Under the pieces are notes generated by a model that was given only the letters and a program-made list of their open reading frames with translations, was not told where the DNA came from and did no database searches. The position numbers were made by a program, and so were the translations under genes. Shown here in pieces: positions 24,114 through 35,375 of a stretch of DNA of 64,000 nt. The stretch is from Henckelia pumila. Lineage: Eukaryota; Streptophyta; Magnoliopsida; Lamiales; Gesneriaceae. The DNA lies in the NCBI RefSeq assembly GCF_033568475.1, contig NC_133122.1, positions 150,240,861 to 150,304,860 on the forward strand, written 5' to 3'. Every line of letters starts with the position of its first letter. Positions within the stretch are counted from its first letter, which is position 1.

Positions 24114-24790
24114 TGATAAGTGCATTTTATGCACTTAATTTATATATGATTTGACTTGGATTTTCTTATGTATGGAGTGGATTTTATGCGTGTTAGTTGT
24201 TGTTTTTGTGAGATGCAAGGAATGACGCAAAAGTAGAGAGAAGAAGCGGAAAGCCGAATTACGGAGCAGCTTTGGTCGAAAAAATCATCTTTTATTTTAG
24301 ATAGATCCAAATCAGATCTTCACCGTTCAAAATAAATATCAAGATGTTTTAAAGTTTCTCTCAAAATTTCAGCTCAATCAGACGGTTAGATTGTGAGATA
24401 TGATTTTTTGAAACTTATCGCGCGCTACAGAAAATCAAATGCGAGAATAACAGTTTTGGGACAGAGCTTTTCACGCTATGGCGTGACATTTCCTGCGCCA
24501 TGGCATGAACTGGTAAAAAGTTGAGAATCGATACAGAGCTTTTCAGGCTATGGCGTGACCGTTCTGCGCCATGGCGCGACGCGGACTGGAAAAAATATTG
24601 ATTTTCTAACATTAAAAGTTGCGATTTTTTTGTGGGCTTTTCTTTGGGCTTGGAAGCAAGATATAAAAGGAGGAATTTTTCAGAGACGCCAACATTCAGA
24701 GATTTGCAGGGAACGAGTCGGCTTTGGAATTTTTTAAGAAGAAGAGTTCGAGAACTTGGTACGAGACGGAAGACGGCGGCATCTGGCGAC
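24114..24790 (+). mobile_element. Element C partial LTR at duplication joint
   Basis: It begins TGATAAGTGCATTTTATGCA directly after PPT TAAGTTTGGGAGAATT (24098-24113) and is cut after 677 bp at the duplication junction. It has two CTATGG/CCATGG palindrome pairs. Confidence 0.85.
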
Positions 24791-26923
24791 GGTGCCAAAG
24801 AAAAAGAAGAAAACGAAGAAGAAATCAAAGTTTAAAAAGGTTTTTGAATATATTTGGAGGGTGAAAGCGAAAGGGAAGACCCTCAACAAAGCGGAACCGG
24901 GCTAGAATTGGAATACAGTCGGGCTATGGACTATAAACTAAGCGCTTCTTGGGAGGCAACCCAAGATAGTTTTTATGCGTTTTTTATTTTCTTTTAGTTG
25001 TTTTTGTTTTTATTTTTATCATGATGAAACTAGACATTAATAATGATTTTGAATTGTGTAGGTGAAAAAGTATGGAGCTGAAAGAGTTTAGGAGCTACCC
25101 CCGAAGCAGAGCTTTGATTGATCAAGGTGGTGCCGAGTACTGACGCTTGATGCCTAAGGTATGCGTCCCTTGTTTTTAATGAATACTGTACATTGAGAAC
25201 AATGCACAATTTAAGTTTGGGGATGTTTAAAAATTGTGAAAATCTGAAATTTTTTATGAGTTAGTTGGAGTTGAAGGCATGATGTTGTAATTGTGTTGGC
25301 CTATGATGAAAATAAATTTGTTTTCGCTGAAAAAGCTCATGTTAGATATATTTAATCTTGAGTTCTCACATTTATGCACGAATGCCATGATTTTCGATAC
25401 TCCTAGCAATTAGAAAAAAATTATGTGGATTTTTGAAGTGGATTAGAGGATTTGATTCTTAACTCGTGTGATTTTTGCTTGAAACTGAGATAGATTTTTA
25501 TGAACACAGAAGTGATTTAGGCGTTTTTTTTTCGAATCTATTGAGCTTTTTTTTTTAGCCATCTATATTCATAAAAAATCCAAAACAAATTGAGTAGCTA
25601 AAAATTTCAAAGAAAAGTAATGGCAGAGAAAGTAAGGTGAGGGGAGGCCTTGAAAAAAAAATGGATAGAAATTCTAGTCCAAATACAAGGCATAAAGATG
25701 GAGATGTATGAAGTAAAAGAAAGCCAAGACTAATGTCTGGCAATACAAATAAAAAATTTTAGCTACTCATAATCCTGCACAAATTGAAAATATTCAATTC
25801 CCTTTGCTTTGAATTCTGAGTCCTTGTTTACATTGATATACATATGGATGCTTATCTCCTGCCGATTATACTTGAGACTAATGTTAACCGAAAATGTCAT
25901 GTTGATCTATGTGAGTATAAAATGAACTTGGTTGAGAGTATTTTGAAACTTGAGGGCGGAGTTAATGATTTTATGAAGCCTACGGATTGCTTGATTTTAC
26001 CGAAAGTTAGTTGGGTAGATGAGATTGTCAAATCACACACACACGAGAACTCTTGAGAAAATTAGCCGAAATGTGTATTGAATCTTGGAATGTATAAATT
26101 CGAAGGTCGACTATATTGCTCATTATTATTTTGCTCAGAACTAGGAAAAGTCTAAGTTTGGGGGAATTTGATAAGTTCATTTTATGCACTTAATTTATAT
26201 ATGATTTGACTTGGCTTTTGTTATGAATGGAGTGGATTTTATGCGTGTTAGTTGTTGTTTTTGTGAGATGCAAGGAATGACGCAAAAGTAGAGAGAAGAA
26301 GCGGAAAGCCGAATTACGGAGCAGCTTTGGTCGAAAAACTCATTTTTTATTTTATAGAGATCCAAATCCGATCTTTATCATTCAGAATAAAGTTCAGATG
26401 TTTTAAAGTTTCTCTCAAAATTTCAGCTCAATCCGACAGTTAGATTGTGAGATATGATTTTTTGAAAATTGTCGCGCGCTGTAGAAAATCAAATGCGAGA
26501 ATAACAGTTTTGGGGCAGAACTTTTCCCGCCATGGCATGATATGTTCTGCGCCATGGCGTGAAGCGAGGATTTTGAAGAAGTGAAAACAGAGCTTTTCAC
26601 GCTATGGCGTGACATTTCCTACGCAATGGCGTGAACTGGTAAAAAGTTGAGAATCGAGACAGAGCTTTTCAAGCTATGGCGTGATTGTTCTGCGCAATGG
26701 CGCGACGCGGACTGGAAAAAATATTAATTTTCTAACATTAAAAGTTGCGTTTTTTTCTGTGGGCTTTTCTTTGGGCTTGGAAGCAAGATATAAAAGGAGG
26801 AATTTTTCAGAGACGCCGACATTGAGAATTTTTGCAGGAAACGAGTTGGCGATTGGAATTTATTGGATTGTATAAGAGCTCGAGAACCCGGTACGAAGAC
26901 GGAAGACGGCGGAATCCGGCGAC
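24791..26923 (+). repeat. Tandem duplication in element C, copy 2
   Basis: Repeat of 22743-24790. It is about 85 bp longer, mainly because its LTR keeps three CCATGG-type palindrome pairs where the partial LTR has two. The two copies have diverged by scattered substitutions and small indels, so the duplication is not very recent. Confidence 0.85.
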
Positions 26924-27728
26924 GGAAAAGCTTAATTCTACTTCGTTCTAGTTTTCTTTTGAACTCGATTTTTCTGAGTTTATGGATTGTTGAAAAAACA
27001 TGTTTTGTTTGATCTTTGAATTTGTTATGAACTAATTTCTTAGTCTAGAGGTAGACGGATCTTGACTGGAAACCATGATTGAGATATTTTGATTTATATA
27101 TTTAAATTTCTTCGCACAGTTATTTGTGTTTTCCTGATTTTAATGCTTTCAATTTACTGGCCCTAGATTGAATGATATTTTATTTAGAATCTATCACTCG
27201 AGTGAGGAGATTTTGAATACGACATATGAAAATACATCTTTGGTGTTTATATTGTTCGAGAGACATATAACTCCATAGAAGTCATAGAAGAATTTTTGTG
27301 TTATTTACCGGATTTAATAATTGAACTTTGATAGAGATATTGAGTTTGTTATTGAATACGAATTTCTGCTTGACACTCGAGAGAGGTGGTAGAAAATAAT
27401 AGGGATTTTTGGCTAATAAACTAGAAGAATTTATAATTGAACAATAATTAGAAATAAATTGTGGTGGACAGTCAAGTGAAGTTGAACCTCTAGCATTCTT
27501 TGCTTATTGAATTTTCATCTCGTGACTCGTGGTTATTTAGTTTTGTTTCTTGAAAATTTTAGTTTTATAAAAATCAAACCATTTTCGTAGCTCTACATAG
27601 GATTAAGATTTTATTAGTTGCAAATATTTGATATAATATCATTTATTCATTTTCCATGGGATCGACTTGGACTTAATTCCTATATTATAACTTGAAATTG
27701 TGCGCTTGCAAGTGAAAAACACGCAACA
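26169..27728 (+). mobile_element. Element C 3' LTR (full)
   Basis: A 1,560-bp LTR after PPT TAAGTTTGGGGGAATT, ending CACGCAACA, then the GGTGT target duplication. It contains three palindrome pairs at about 26522-26710 in a module of about 66-70 bp, and a TATA-like ATATAAAAGG near 26790. Confidence 0.9.
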
Positions 27729-28098
27729 GGTGTTCATGGAGTCTAGACAGAATAAGATTGAGGACATGGTCCTTAGGAATACGATGTCCACGTGGTTCAA
27801 GATTGAAGAGCTGCGAATGTACCACAATGCTCTTCTGCCTCTTCGAAAGGAGAAAGATGCCCTGGAGCTGTAGTTGAGGAAGGAGAAGTATCGAACAACG
27901 ATCGGCTATGACCGATCTGAGCTCATTTTCCAAGAGGAAAATGTGCTCTATCTGATGCTCTGTAAAGAGAAGAAGACTCTTAAACACCTCCTAAACTCAG
28001 ACGAGTTCACAAAGATAGTTGCTGAGTCACTGTATGCTTGGCTTAAGAGATGGATGCGAGAGATTGAATTTAAGATAAGAGTGTGTGATCCTTATTAA
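27729..28098 (+). pseudogene. Broken ORF P2, second part
   Basis: It continues in frame from the inverted flank at 18756-18668 across the target duplication. It is open to a TAG at 27871, then open again in the same frame to a TAA at 28096. The composition is charged and Leu-rich (possible coiled coil around 27810-27910). The family is not recognised. Whether it was a host gene or a retrotransposon accessory ORF cannot be decided here. Confidence 0.45.
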
Positions 28099-28329
28099 TA
28101 AAATTATGTTTATCTTCTTTCTGTTTTTCCTTTATTTCTTTCTGCAATTAATTTTACTGATTTAGTATGCAACATACAGATCAGATGAAAAAGTATCAAT
28201 AGTAACTATGATAAATAAGAGAAAACAAATAAACAAACAATCAAATAAGTAAATAATCAGATAAATAAGCAGATGAATTCCTCCTAAATGAAATCATTTT
28301 AACTTAAATCAATTAAACTAAGAATATTG

Positions 28330-29510
28330 CAAAAGTAAGAAAACTTAGCATCCGGAAGAGGCTTTGTAAAGATATCTGAAACTTGTAGATCGTTACAGAT
28401 GTATTCCAGACCAATGTTTCTTAATAACATGATCTCGGATGAAGTGATGACCTATGTCAATATGCTTTGTCCTGGAATGAAGAACCGATTTGTAGGTGAT
28501 GGCAATTGCCTTGGTATTTTCACAAAAAATAGGTGTTTCAGTGAGTTAACACCATAGTCTCTTAGTTGCTGTTGAATCTAGAGCAATTGTGCACAACAAC
28601 TTCCTGTGGCTAAGTACTCTGCTTCAGCTGTGGATGTTGCAATTGAAGTTTGCTTCTTGCTGAACCAAGAGATTAGTCTATCACCAAGGAATTGACATAG
28701 TCCACTTGTGCTTTTGCGATCAATTCTGCATCCACCATAATCTACATCAGAGTATCCGATAAGATTTAACTTTGAATAATTTGGATACCACAGTCCAAAA
28801 TTTTGAGTGCCCTAGCCTTTAAGTACTTCAATATCCTCTTGGCAGCTACAAAGTGTGATTGTTTGGGATCAGATTGAAATCTTACACAGATGCATACTAA
28901 AAAACAATATCTGGTTTGCTGGCAATGAGATAGAGTAGTAATCCAATGATTCTTCTATAATGAGTTTGATCTACTGATATGCCTGATTCATCCTTTTCAA
29001 GATTGATAGTAGCACTCATAGGAGTGTTAGCATGAGTGCAATACTCTATTCCAAATTTCTTTAGTAGCTCTTTTGTGTATTTGGTCTGGTTGATGAATAT
29101 TCCCTTGTCCATATTTTTGAGTTGTAATCCCAAAAAAAATGTCAATTCTCCCATCATACTCATTTCAAATTTCTCCTGTATTAGCTTAGAAAATTTTCCA
29201 CAATGTTTGGGGTTAGTTGACCCAAAAATAATATCGTCTACATAATCATGTACTAATAATGTATGTTCAACTTTAGTAAATTTAAACAAGGTCTTATCAA
29301 CAGTCCCAGTGATAAATCCATGATCAATGAGGAATTGTGACAGAGTGTCATACCTGGCCCTTGGAGCTTGCTTCAATCCATAGAGTGTTTTATCCAGTTT
29401 GAACACATGATCTGGATAAGTATGATTTTTAAAACCAAGGGGTTGTTCAACATACATTTCCTCTTGCAACATACCATTAATACTTGACTTGTAAGAGTTT
29501 TCCGGAGAGA
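28330..29510 (-). pseudogene. Ty1/copia reverse transcriptase-RNase H remnant
   Basis: The minus strand from 29472 gives 191 open codons of copia RT: EEMYVEQPLGF, then LYGLKQAPRA, then DYVDDIIFGS (the catalytic YVDD), FFLGLQ, and MSA-type thumb sequence. RNase H follows to about 28330 with stops (HFIRDHV-like block near 28445-28425). Residues before 29472 show the preceding K-x-x-x-NG block. Integrase, Gag and LTRs are not adjacent. SIRE/Maximus-like wording is a guess from memory. Confidence 0.85.
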
Positions 29511-29952
29511 TTCACTTCTTGCCGCCTCCAGCTATTGTGATATTATATTACATACAATGATTTCTATGACTCCGGGTGATCACAAGCTACTAATAATAAA
29601 TAAATAATCAAGATTTTCCAACCAAGAATCCCCAATGTGTTTCTCAAAGAAGCTTCAGTGTGGAACCATATATAATTTATTATATTAATATGGCACACCA
29701 ACTATTGAAAAAATTAATTTTGGCTTGAGTTCAACTCGAAAAAAGTTTGAACATTTTTGGATTTGACCAGAGTTCGATAAATACAAATAAAATATTATCG
29801 AGTCGGATCGAAAAGTTCGTGAATTGGCTCCATTCATTCACACTCTTAGTTATATCCATGGTTAATTATTTAATCCTACTGAAAAGTGAACTTAGGTATT
29901 CAAAAAATATTTAAGACCAATAAGTTAAAGGCCCAAAATAGGTCAAGCCTAC
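29511..29952. other. Spacer, nothing recognised
   Basis: AT-rich sequence between the copia relic and a small MITE; no ORF or repeat ends seen. Confidence 0.4.
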
Positions 29953-29955
29953 TAA

Positions 29956-30071
29956 GGTAGTGTTTGTGAAAACTTTTAGGAAGCATTTCTCAGTTGTTTT
30001 TTCACAAATTTTGAAATTTTGTGAAGGAAAAAAATGAGAAATGCTTCCTAGAATCTCTCCAAAACACTACC
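29956..30071. mobile_element. PIF/Harbinger (Tourist)-like MITE, 116 bp
   Basis: The ends GGTAGTGTTT...AAACACTACC are flanked by TAA on both sides (29953-29955, 30072-30074). The arms pair over nearly the whole length (a shared TAGGAAGCATTTCTCA block), giving a hairpin. It has no coding capacity. Confidence 0.8.
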
Positions 30072-30689
30072 TAAGTCTCCCATGAAATTTATGATTAGGC
30101 CGGTTCTTGGCATCTACAAAGTAAGCTCTGATTTTGACACGTTTTGTCATCTTGTCCTTTTTTGAGGTAGCGCTAAATTGAGCGTAAGAGAGTGTTTGCT
30201 TGATATGGTTCTCTAATTCTTTGTTTGTGATGCGGGTGAGAATACACTACATTCTTATTTTTGGTTCGCGGTAACAAACCAAAGGTGGTCTTGAAAAAAA
30301 AAAATACTCAGAACAAAGCTGAAAATATTGACCCTCTACGCTAACTTGAAAAGTCAAATATGTGTGTGTATGTGTACACACTAATCAAATATCACAATCA
30401 AAGTAAACAATAAAATTTAATTGAAAAAACGACACATTAGAAAGAACGTTTTACATAAGTTCTCAAAACAACTTATTGATCAACAACTAATACACTTAAA
30501 AATGTACTTTTCTGTTATTTTTTTACACAAAGTCATGAATTGTGTTATCTTATAAAGTATCCTTCAATATATATTTTTCAATGTAAAATATCACTAAATC
30601 ATTCAATTTTTTTGACTCGTTGTAGTTCTCAAATAAAATTTGAATAATTTTAACTTGGAAAAAATACTTTCAGTTGATGCGTAGAGCTC

Positions 30690-31690
30690 CTAACTATGTG
30701 AGCTCCCAACTGGGTAACTTACCTGCATGACCTCCGATATCTCGAGCTAGTGATTGGGACCATCTCATTTTGAGGTCCAGTTAGTATTTCAAAGCTCGGT
30801 CATTAGATCTGGAGCCTGGTTCTATAGGTGCAAAGGATGAAAGCGATTATGTTCCAACCTTGGACCTCCACTCCGTAAGGAGAAACTAAGGGGAAACTGA
30901 ATCCTTCAAGATTGATCATTACTATTTGGAGGATAAATTGCATATATCACCCCTGTGAAATCGTGTGTTTGCTGATAACCTCCTATGAAAATTTTTTGAG
31001 CTAGAAGCGCCTTACGATTCTAAATTTGTAGCATACACCCCCTTCTGGCTAAAAAATGACTAAAATGTTTTTAATGTTATAAGATAATTTAATATTAAAA
31101 TATATTTCGTGTATGATAAATATTATGATAAAATAATTATATATAATTTTCATAGTTATTTAAATAAAATTTGATTATTTTACTCAATTAAATATAAAAT
31201 TATAAAACAAAATTAATATAATTATTTATTAAAGCAAGATTATTTTTGTCAATTTTTAACTGAAAATGGTGTGTATGCTACAAATCTAGAATCACAGGGG
31301 GTTATTAGCTTAAAAAAATTTCATATGGAGTTATTTGCAAACTCGGTATTTCACAGGGGTGATATATACAATTTCTCCCTATTTGGATGCGTATGAAATG
31401 ACCCCTCGACTATCTACATCATTCGCACAAGGTTTGTTTTTGTTTTCAGGGCTGGTATCTACGTTACATTCATTAAATTTTTATTCGTTGAGATCTTATT
31501 CTTCGTTATTGCCTAACTGTTGATACCTGACTTGAGCGTTGGAGGGGATACGCTTTCGATCCCTTTCTAATGTCCGTGTTCATGGTTTTAGGTCTTCCTC
31601 AAGTGATATAGCACTCTAGCAGCAGATCACAAGTGTTTTCACGTCGGCAAGAGCTCACCTTGTGATACTCATGGCCGATTTTCTGACATA
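30690..31690 (+). mobile_element. LTR debris, Tat-like, split by a MITE
   Basis: The sequences 30690-30930 and 31388-31690 flank a Mutator-type MITE and its duplication, so they were once contiguous. The block GATACCTGACTTGAGCGTTG at about 31520 resembles the U5 region of plant Tat/Retand-type LTRs from memory. No ends or coding region were found. Confidence 0.35.
30931..31378. mobile_element. Mutator-type MITE, 448 bp
   Basis: Terminal inverted repeats of about 115 bp (GGATAAATTGCATATATCAC at the left; the right end reads GGAGAAATTGTATATATCAC in reverse complement) are flanked by the 9-bp duplication CTATTTGGA (30922-30930, 31379-31387). Long TIRs and a 9-bp TSD are the Mutator pattern. The middle is AT-rich and non-coding. 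Confidence 0.85.
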
Positions 31691-32515
31691 ATAAATCAAA
31701 ATTATTTATATATGCCCATTTTTAATTTAGCTAAAGAAAATTAAGAGTTTAATTCTGTTGTGTCGAATTGCTTCACTTTTTATACATATAATAAGGATTT
31801 TACAATATATTTTATAGTCAAAGGAGAATATTATTTTCAAATTAAACTATTAGTCGAATTTTCAAATCAATGTTTTTATTTCTTCATATTAATGAGGAAT
31901 TATTAGTATATGAAAATTGTTATTGATTTTTCAAAGGGGAGTGTTATTTACACTTTATTTATTGTTAAATACACTTCATCTTTAAAATGTATACTCAAAA
32001 TTTACATTGATACCCTTTAATTGATTGTATTTAATTTTGATAAATTCATTTATAGTTTCCTTTCTTAAAATAAGTTACAAAATATATAGTTAAATTTGTT
32101 AATAACATTAAATAAAGTAAGATACACACAAAATTTGTTAAAACTAAGTAACCAACTAACTATTACTTTCATTTCATCTTAATTTCTGTTTTAATTCATA
32201 CTTCTCGTCCTTATTTTAAATTTTTTTTAATTACATGTTATCTTTTTTTTTTTGGATAGGAATTACATATTTTCTTACGTTTTTGACATAAACTAAATTT
32301 TTTTAGTTAATCATAATATCTTATAAAAGAGATATATTACTGAAAATTTTTTATTTTAAAATAAAATATTATTTATTAAATTTATAATTAATATGTGTGT
32401 ATTAACATTATTCAAATAGTCCATCACAACATTATTCAAATAAAAAAATAAAATAGAAATACATTAATTTAATATTTAATTTTTATCTACATTACTACAT
32501 AGATTCAAATAATAT
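31691..32515. other. AT-rich spacer, nothing recognised
   Basis: Very AT-rich; no ORF or repeat boundaries could be supported. Confidence 0.4.
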
Positions 32516-32520
32516 CTTTA

Positions 32521-33124
32521 GGTTAAGGAATTTAGTCTTGGTGAGTTTTGGTGATGAATGCTGAACCAGTAGCAATAGACCTAGACAAACTTAGAAAATA
32601 GAATAAAGCTCTTAAAACAGAATAAGTAGAAACATTCATAAGTTGTTCCAAAAAATATGACTAGTCTAAGAAAATCAATAGACTAGATCAAAACCAGAAG
32701 AATGTTAGCATAACAGTTTTCTTAATTTAAACATTATCAGAACCAGCAGACTTACTAGAAAGCTGAATCAGTAAGCAAGACTCAAACCTCGTACATTGTT
32801 ATAGCCATTATGATATTATAAGACATCGTATTTATGTGTCCTACTAAGCATTAAATGAGCATTTATTGCACATACCTTTTAATAACATATAAAAATGATA
32901 AATATACTCCATATTTCAAGGATAATCATTGAAAGATATAGAGCCGTTTATGGACGTTGAAACCAACAACTATATAAAGTTGATCGGTCCTTTCAAGAAA
33001 GGTGTGAGAGAAGACGAGAAGAAGAGAGAGTGACAAAAAGAAAAACTTACAAGAAGCATTCTACTGCTTTCAAAAAATACTCTCAAGTATTCACTCAAAA
33101 AGATAATCACACACACACACTCAT

Positions 33125-33159
<35 letters not shown>

Positions 33160-33606
33160 TTCTTTAGGATCAATATTGTTCTTCAATCTCTGTAAACATT
33201 TGTGAGTATCTAGTACTGAGATATATAAATTTTTGAACGAAGTCGATTCAAAAGTTAGATTAAGAAGATACTAGGAGTTTTAGTAGGTAGTGGAGAAGTC
33301 CTGCTGAAATGGGTTTGTACTAAATTTGTGTACCGATCAAAGCTTTTAGTGGATACCTTCTGAAAACAGAAGAAGGGGAGACGTAGAAGGTTTTATTCTT
33401 CGATTTCCAAAAACAAATTTGGTGTAACTCTTCTTGTTGTATTCAAAGCATCAGTAGATAGTCAATAGCTTGTTTCCGCACTAATTTAGTAAGTTGTTGC
33501 TTCTACTCCAATAGCTAGACAGGATAACTTGGATTGCTGCTAACTACAACTCCTTGCAAAGAGGTTAAAGAAAAGTTTGGAGTGCTAACTACAACAACTC
33601 CTAACA
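32521..33606 (+). mobile_element. Ty1/copia solo LTR
   Basis: A 1,086-bp LTR-like unit flanked by the 5-bp duplication CTTTA (32516-32520, 33607-33611). The left end GGTTAAGGA is one mutation from TGTTAAGGA and the right end is CTCCTAACA, giving paired LTR termini. TATATAAAG lies at 32971 and the copia-type AGAAGGGGAGACGTAG block at about 33371. No PBS or internal region is next to it, so it is a product of LTR-LTR recombination. Confidence 0.8.
33125..33155. repeat. (TA)n microsatellite
   Basis: About 15 TA units inside the copia solo LTR, preceded by a short CA run. Confidence 0.9.
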
Positions 33607-33611
33607 CTTTA

Positions 33612-34683
33612 TATTGTAGAAATCATACTAATAATAGCTACAAGGGGACACACACATATTTTGTATTTTATCTCAAATTTAATATGAATTAATAAATTTT
33701 TCATCTCAATAATTTATATATTCTTGTAAAAATAATTTCATATATTTTGTATATGAATACTAAAACTTGGGATAAAATATAAATAATATTAAATTTTATT
33801 GTTATTTAAAAGTTCTTATACATACTAAAATTCGGTGATTTGTTTTTATAAATATTGATTATATTTTTTTGAATTAAAATTTCATTGTTGATCTACAAAA
33901 GTATTATATTTGAGTTTTTTTAAGGTAAATTAAAATTTAATTATAAAATAAAATATATTATAACTTATAAGGGGAAGATTTTCTAGTAATAAATTAATAT
34001 TTAAGCAAGGTGGAAGTTATTAACACTTTTTTATACTAATAATTCATCTTATTTAATTGTTGAATAGCTTAAATGTTATTGTTATTTATATAAACTAGCT
34101 ACGATGCACATGCATTGCGTGTGTATTGTTATATTTGAATTTTATGATTTGTTAGTAAGATATAAAATAAATGATATTCATAAATTTTTGAAAAATTATA
34201 AAAAAAAAAAAAAAAAAGATAAATACTTGCATAATTTTATAAGAAATAAGAAAAATAAAGATAAATCATAATTGTTGGAGTGGTGGGTGAAGCAGGAAGT
34301 GTTGGAAGGAAGAAAATGGGTTAGTGGTCTTTTAGAGTTCGTTTTTTTTAATGTTAAATTTCTATCATGCCCTTTTTATTTTCAAGAACATGATAAAATA
34401 AATAATGACATTTTTTTCCACCCACATTTTGGACAAAATTCAATTAGTCTAATGGGTTTGTGCATTATAAAATAGTAAAGAAGTAAAGATTAAGGAACAT
34501 AAAAAAATAAGATTCTCTATTTATTTTATAAAAAATATATTATCTTATGAGAAAAAAATATAAATAAATTGTTTATTATTATCGTCATCGTCGTCATTAT
34601 TTATCAAGATGCCAATATAGATATTTAATTTTCACGTATTGTAATAATTAATTAACACCAAATCAGCCATAATTTATAATTAA
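33612..34683. other. AT-rich spacer, nothing firm
   Basis: It contains a homopolymer A run near 34199 and a segment starting ACTAGCTACGATGCACATGC (34095) that resembles a common, unclassified plant repeat. No gene seen. Confidence 0.4.
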
Positions 34684-34686
34684 TTA

Positions 34687-34927
34687 GCATTATTTGATTT
34701 GGTGTATTATTAATCTAAGTATAACTTATCTCATCCAATCTCGCGTTATTCTCGTCATATTGTTTATCCATCTATTAATTATTAATTTTACATGAATAAA
34801 ATCAAATAAACTATAATCTATCCATCAAATCAAATAATATATTAAATATTATTTCTTATTTATTTTTAATTATATTATATTACTTATCTATGTATTACTT
34901 ATCCTATAACTCTAACCAAACGATGGC
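34687..34927. mobile_element. PIF/Harbinger-like MITE, 241 bp
   Basis: Ends GCATTATTTGATTTGG and AACCAAACGATGGC are imperfect inverted repeats, flanked by TTA (34684-34686, 34928-34930). Related ends occur at 35009-35375 and 56643-58260, so this is a local family with a CGTTTGGTT terminus. Confidence 0.65.
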
Positions 34928-35008
34928 TTAATGATTAACCACTACCCCATGCACGTTTCTTCTTCCCTTTGGTATATATAATTCTCCAATTGCTTTCATT
35001 TTTATATC

Positions 35009-35375
35009 ACTATCGTTTGGTACGAGGATTATTAGTTTATGTATAACTTATCCTATTTAATCCAGTGTTTTTTTCGTCATACTATTTATTTATTTATTAA
35101 TTATTTATTTTATATCAATCAAATCATTAATCATTTATCTTACATCAATCAAATCATTCAATATAAATAATATTATTCATATTTTATTTATTTTTTAGGA
35201 CAAAATGATATTTTATCATTTTTATATAAAATTTAATCAATCAAATCAAATAAAGTATAATCTATCAATCAAATCAAATACTATATTAACTATCATTTTT
35301 CGTTTATTTTATTTTATATTACATTATATTATTTATCCACGTATTATTATCTCATCACTCGAACTAAACAATACC
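35009..35375. mobile_element. Diverged relative of the 34687 MITE
   Basis: Left TATCGTTTGGTACGAGG and right CTCGAACTAAACAATACC are inverted partners. The interior shares ATAACTTATCC and AAATCAAATA motifs with 34687-34927. The target duplication is not clear. Confidence 0.5.

Larger units (their letters stand above)
22743..24790 (+). repeat. Tandem duplication in element C, copy 1
   Basis: From the Lys-rich end of protease through the 3' UTR, PPT and the first part of an LTR. The following 24791-26923 repeats the same content. The join at 24790/24791 fuses LTR sequence (GGCGAC) to the protease tail (GGTGCCAAAG) with two bases of microhomology. Confidence 0.85.
18267..27728 (+). mobile_element. 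Athila-like LTR retrotransposon C, rearranged and non-autonomous
   Basis: A second gag-protease-only Athila-like element. The target duplication is GGTGT: after the 3' LTR at 27729-27733 and, inverted, next to the inverted LTR front at 18663-18667. The first 396 bp of the 5' LTR (18267-18662) and about 550 bp of flank are inverted; the rest of the LTR is 19217-20381. Then come the PBS, broken gag-pro, hairpin, internal PPT-like tract, PPT, a partial LTR (24114-24790), a repeat of the 3' internal region (24791-26168) and a full LTR (26169-27728). There is no RT, integrase or env-like ORF. Confidence 0.88.

Noticed and set aside
34095-34490. Repeat beginning ACTAGCTACGATGCACATGC, similar to 47012 in CIP111 intron 10
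   Set aside because: Looks like a known common plant repeat but I could not define ends, target duplication or superfamily.
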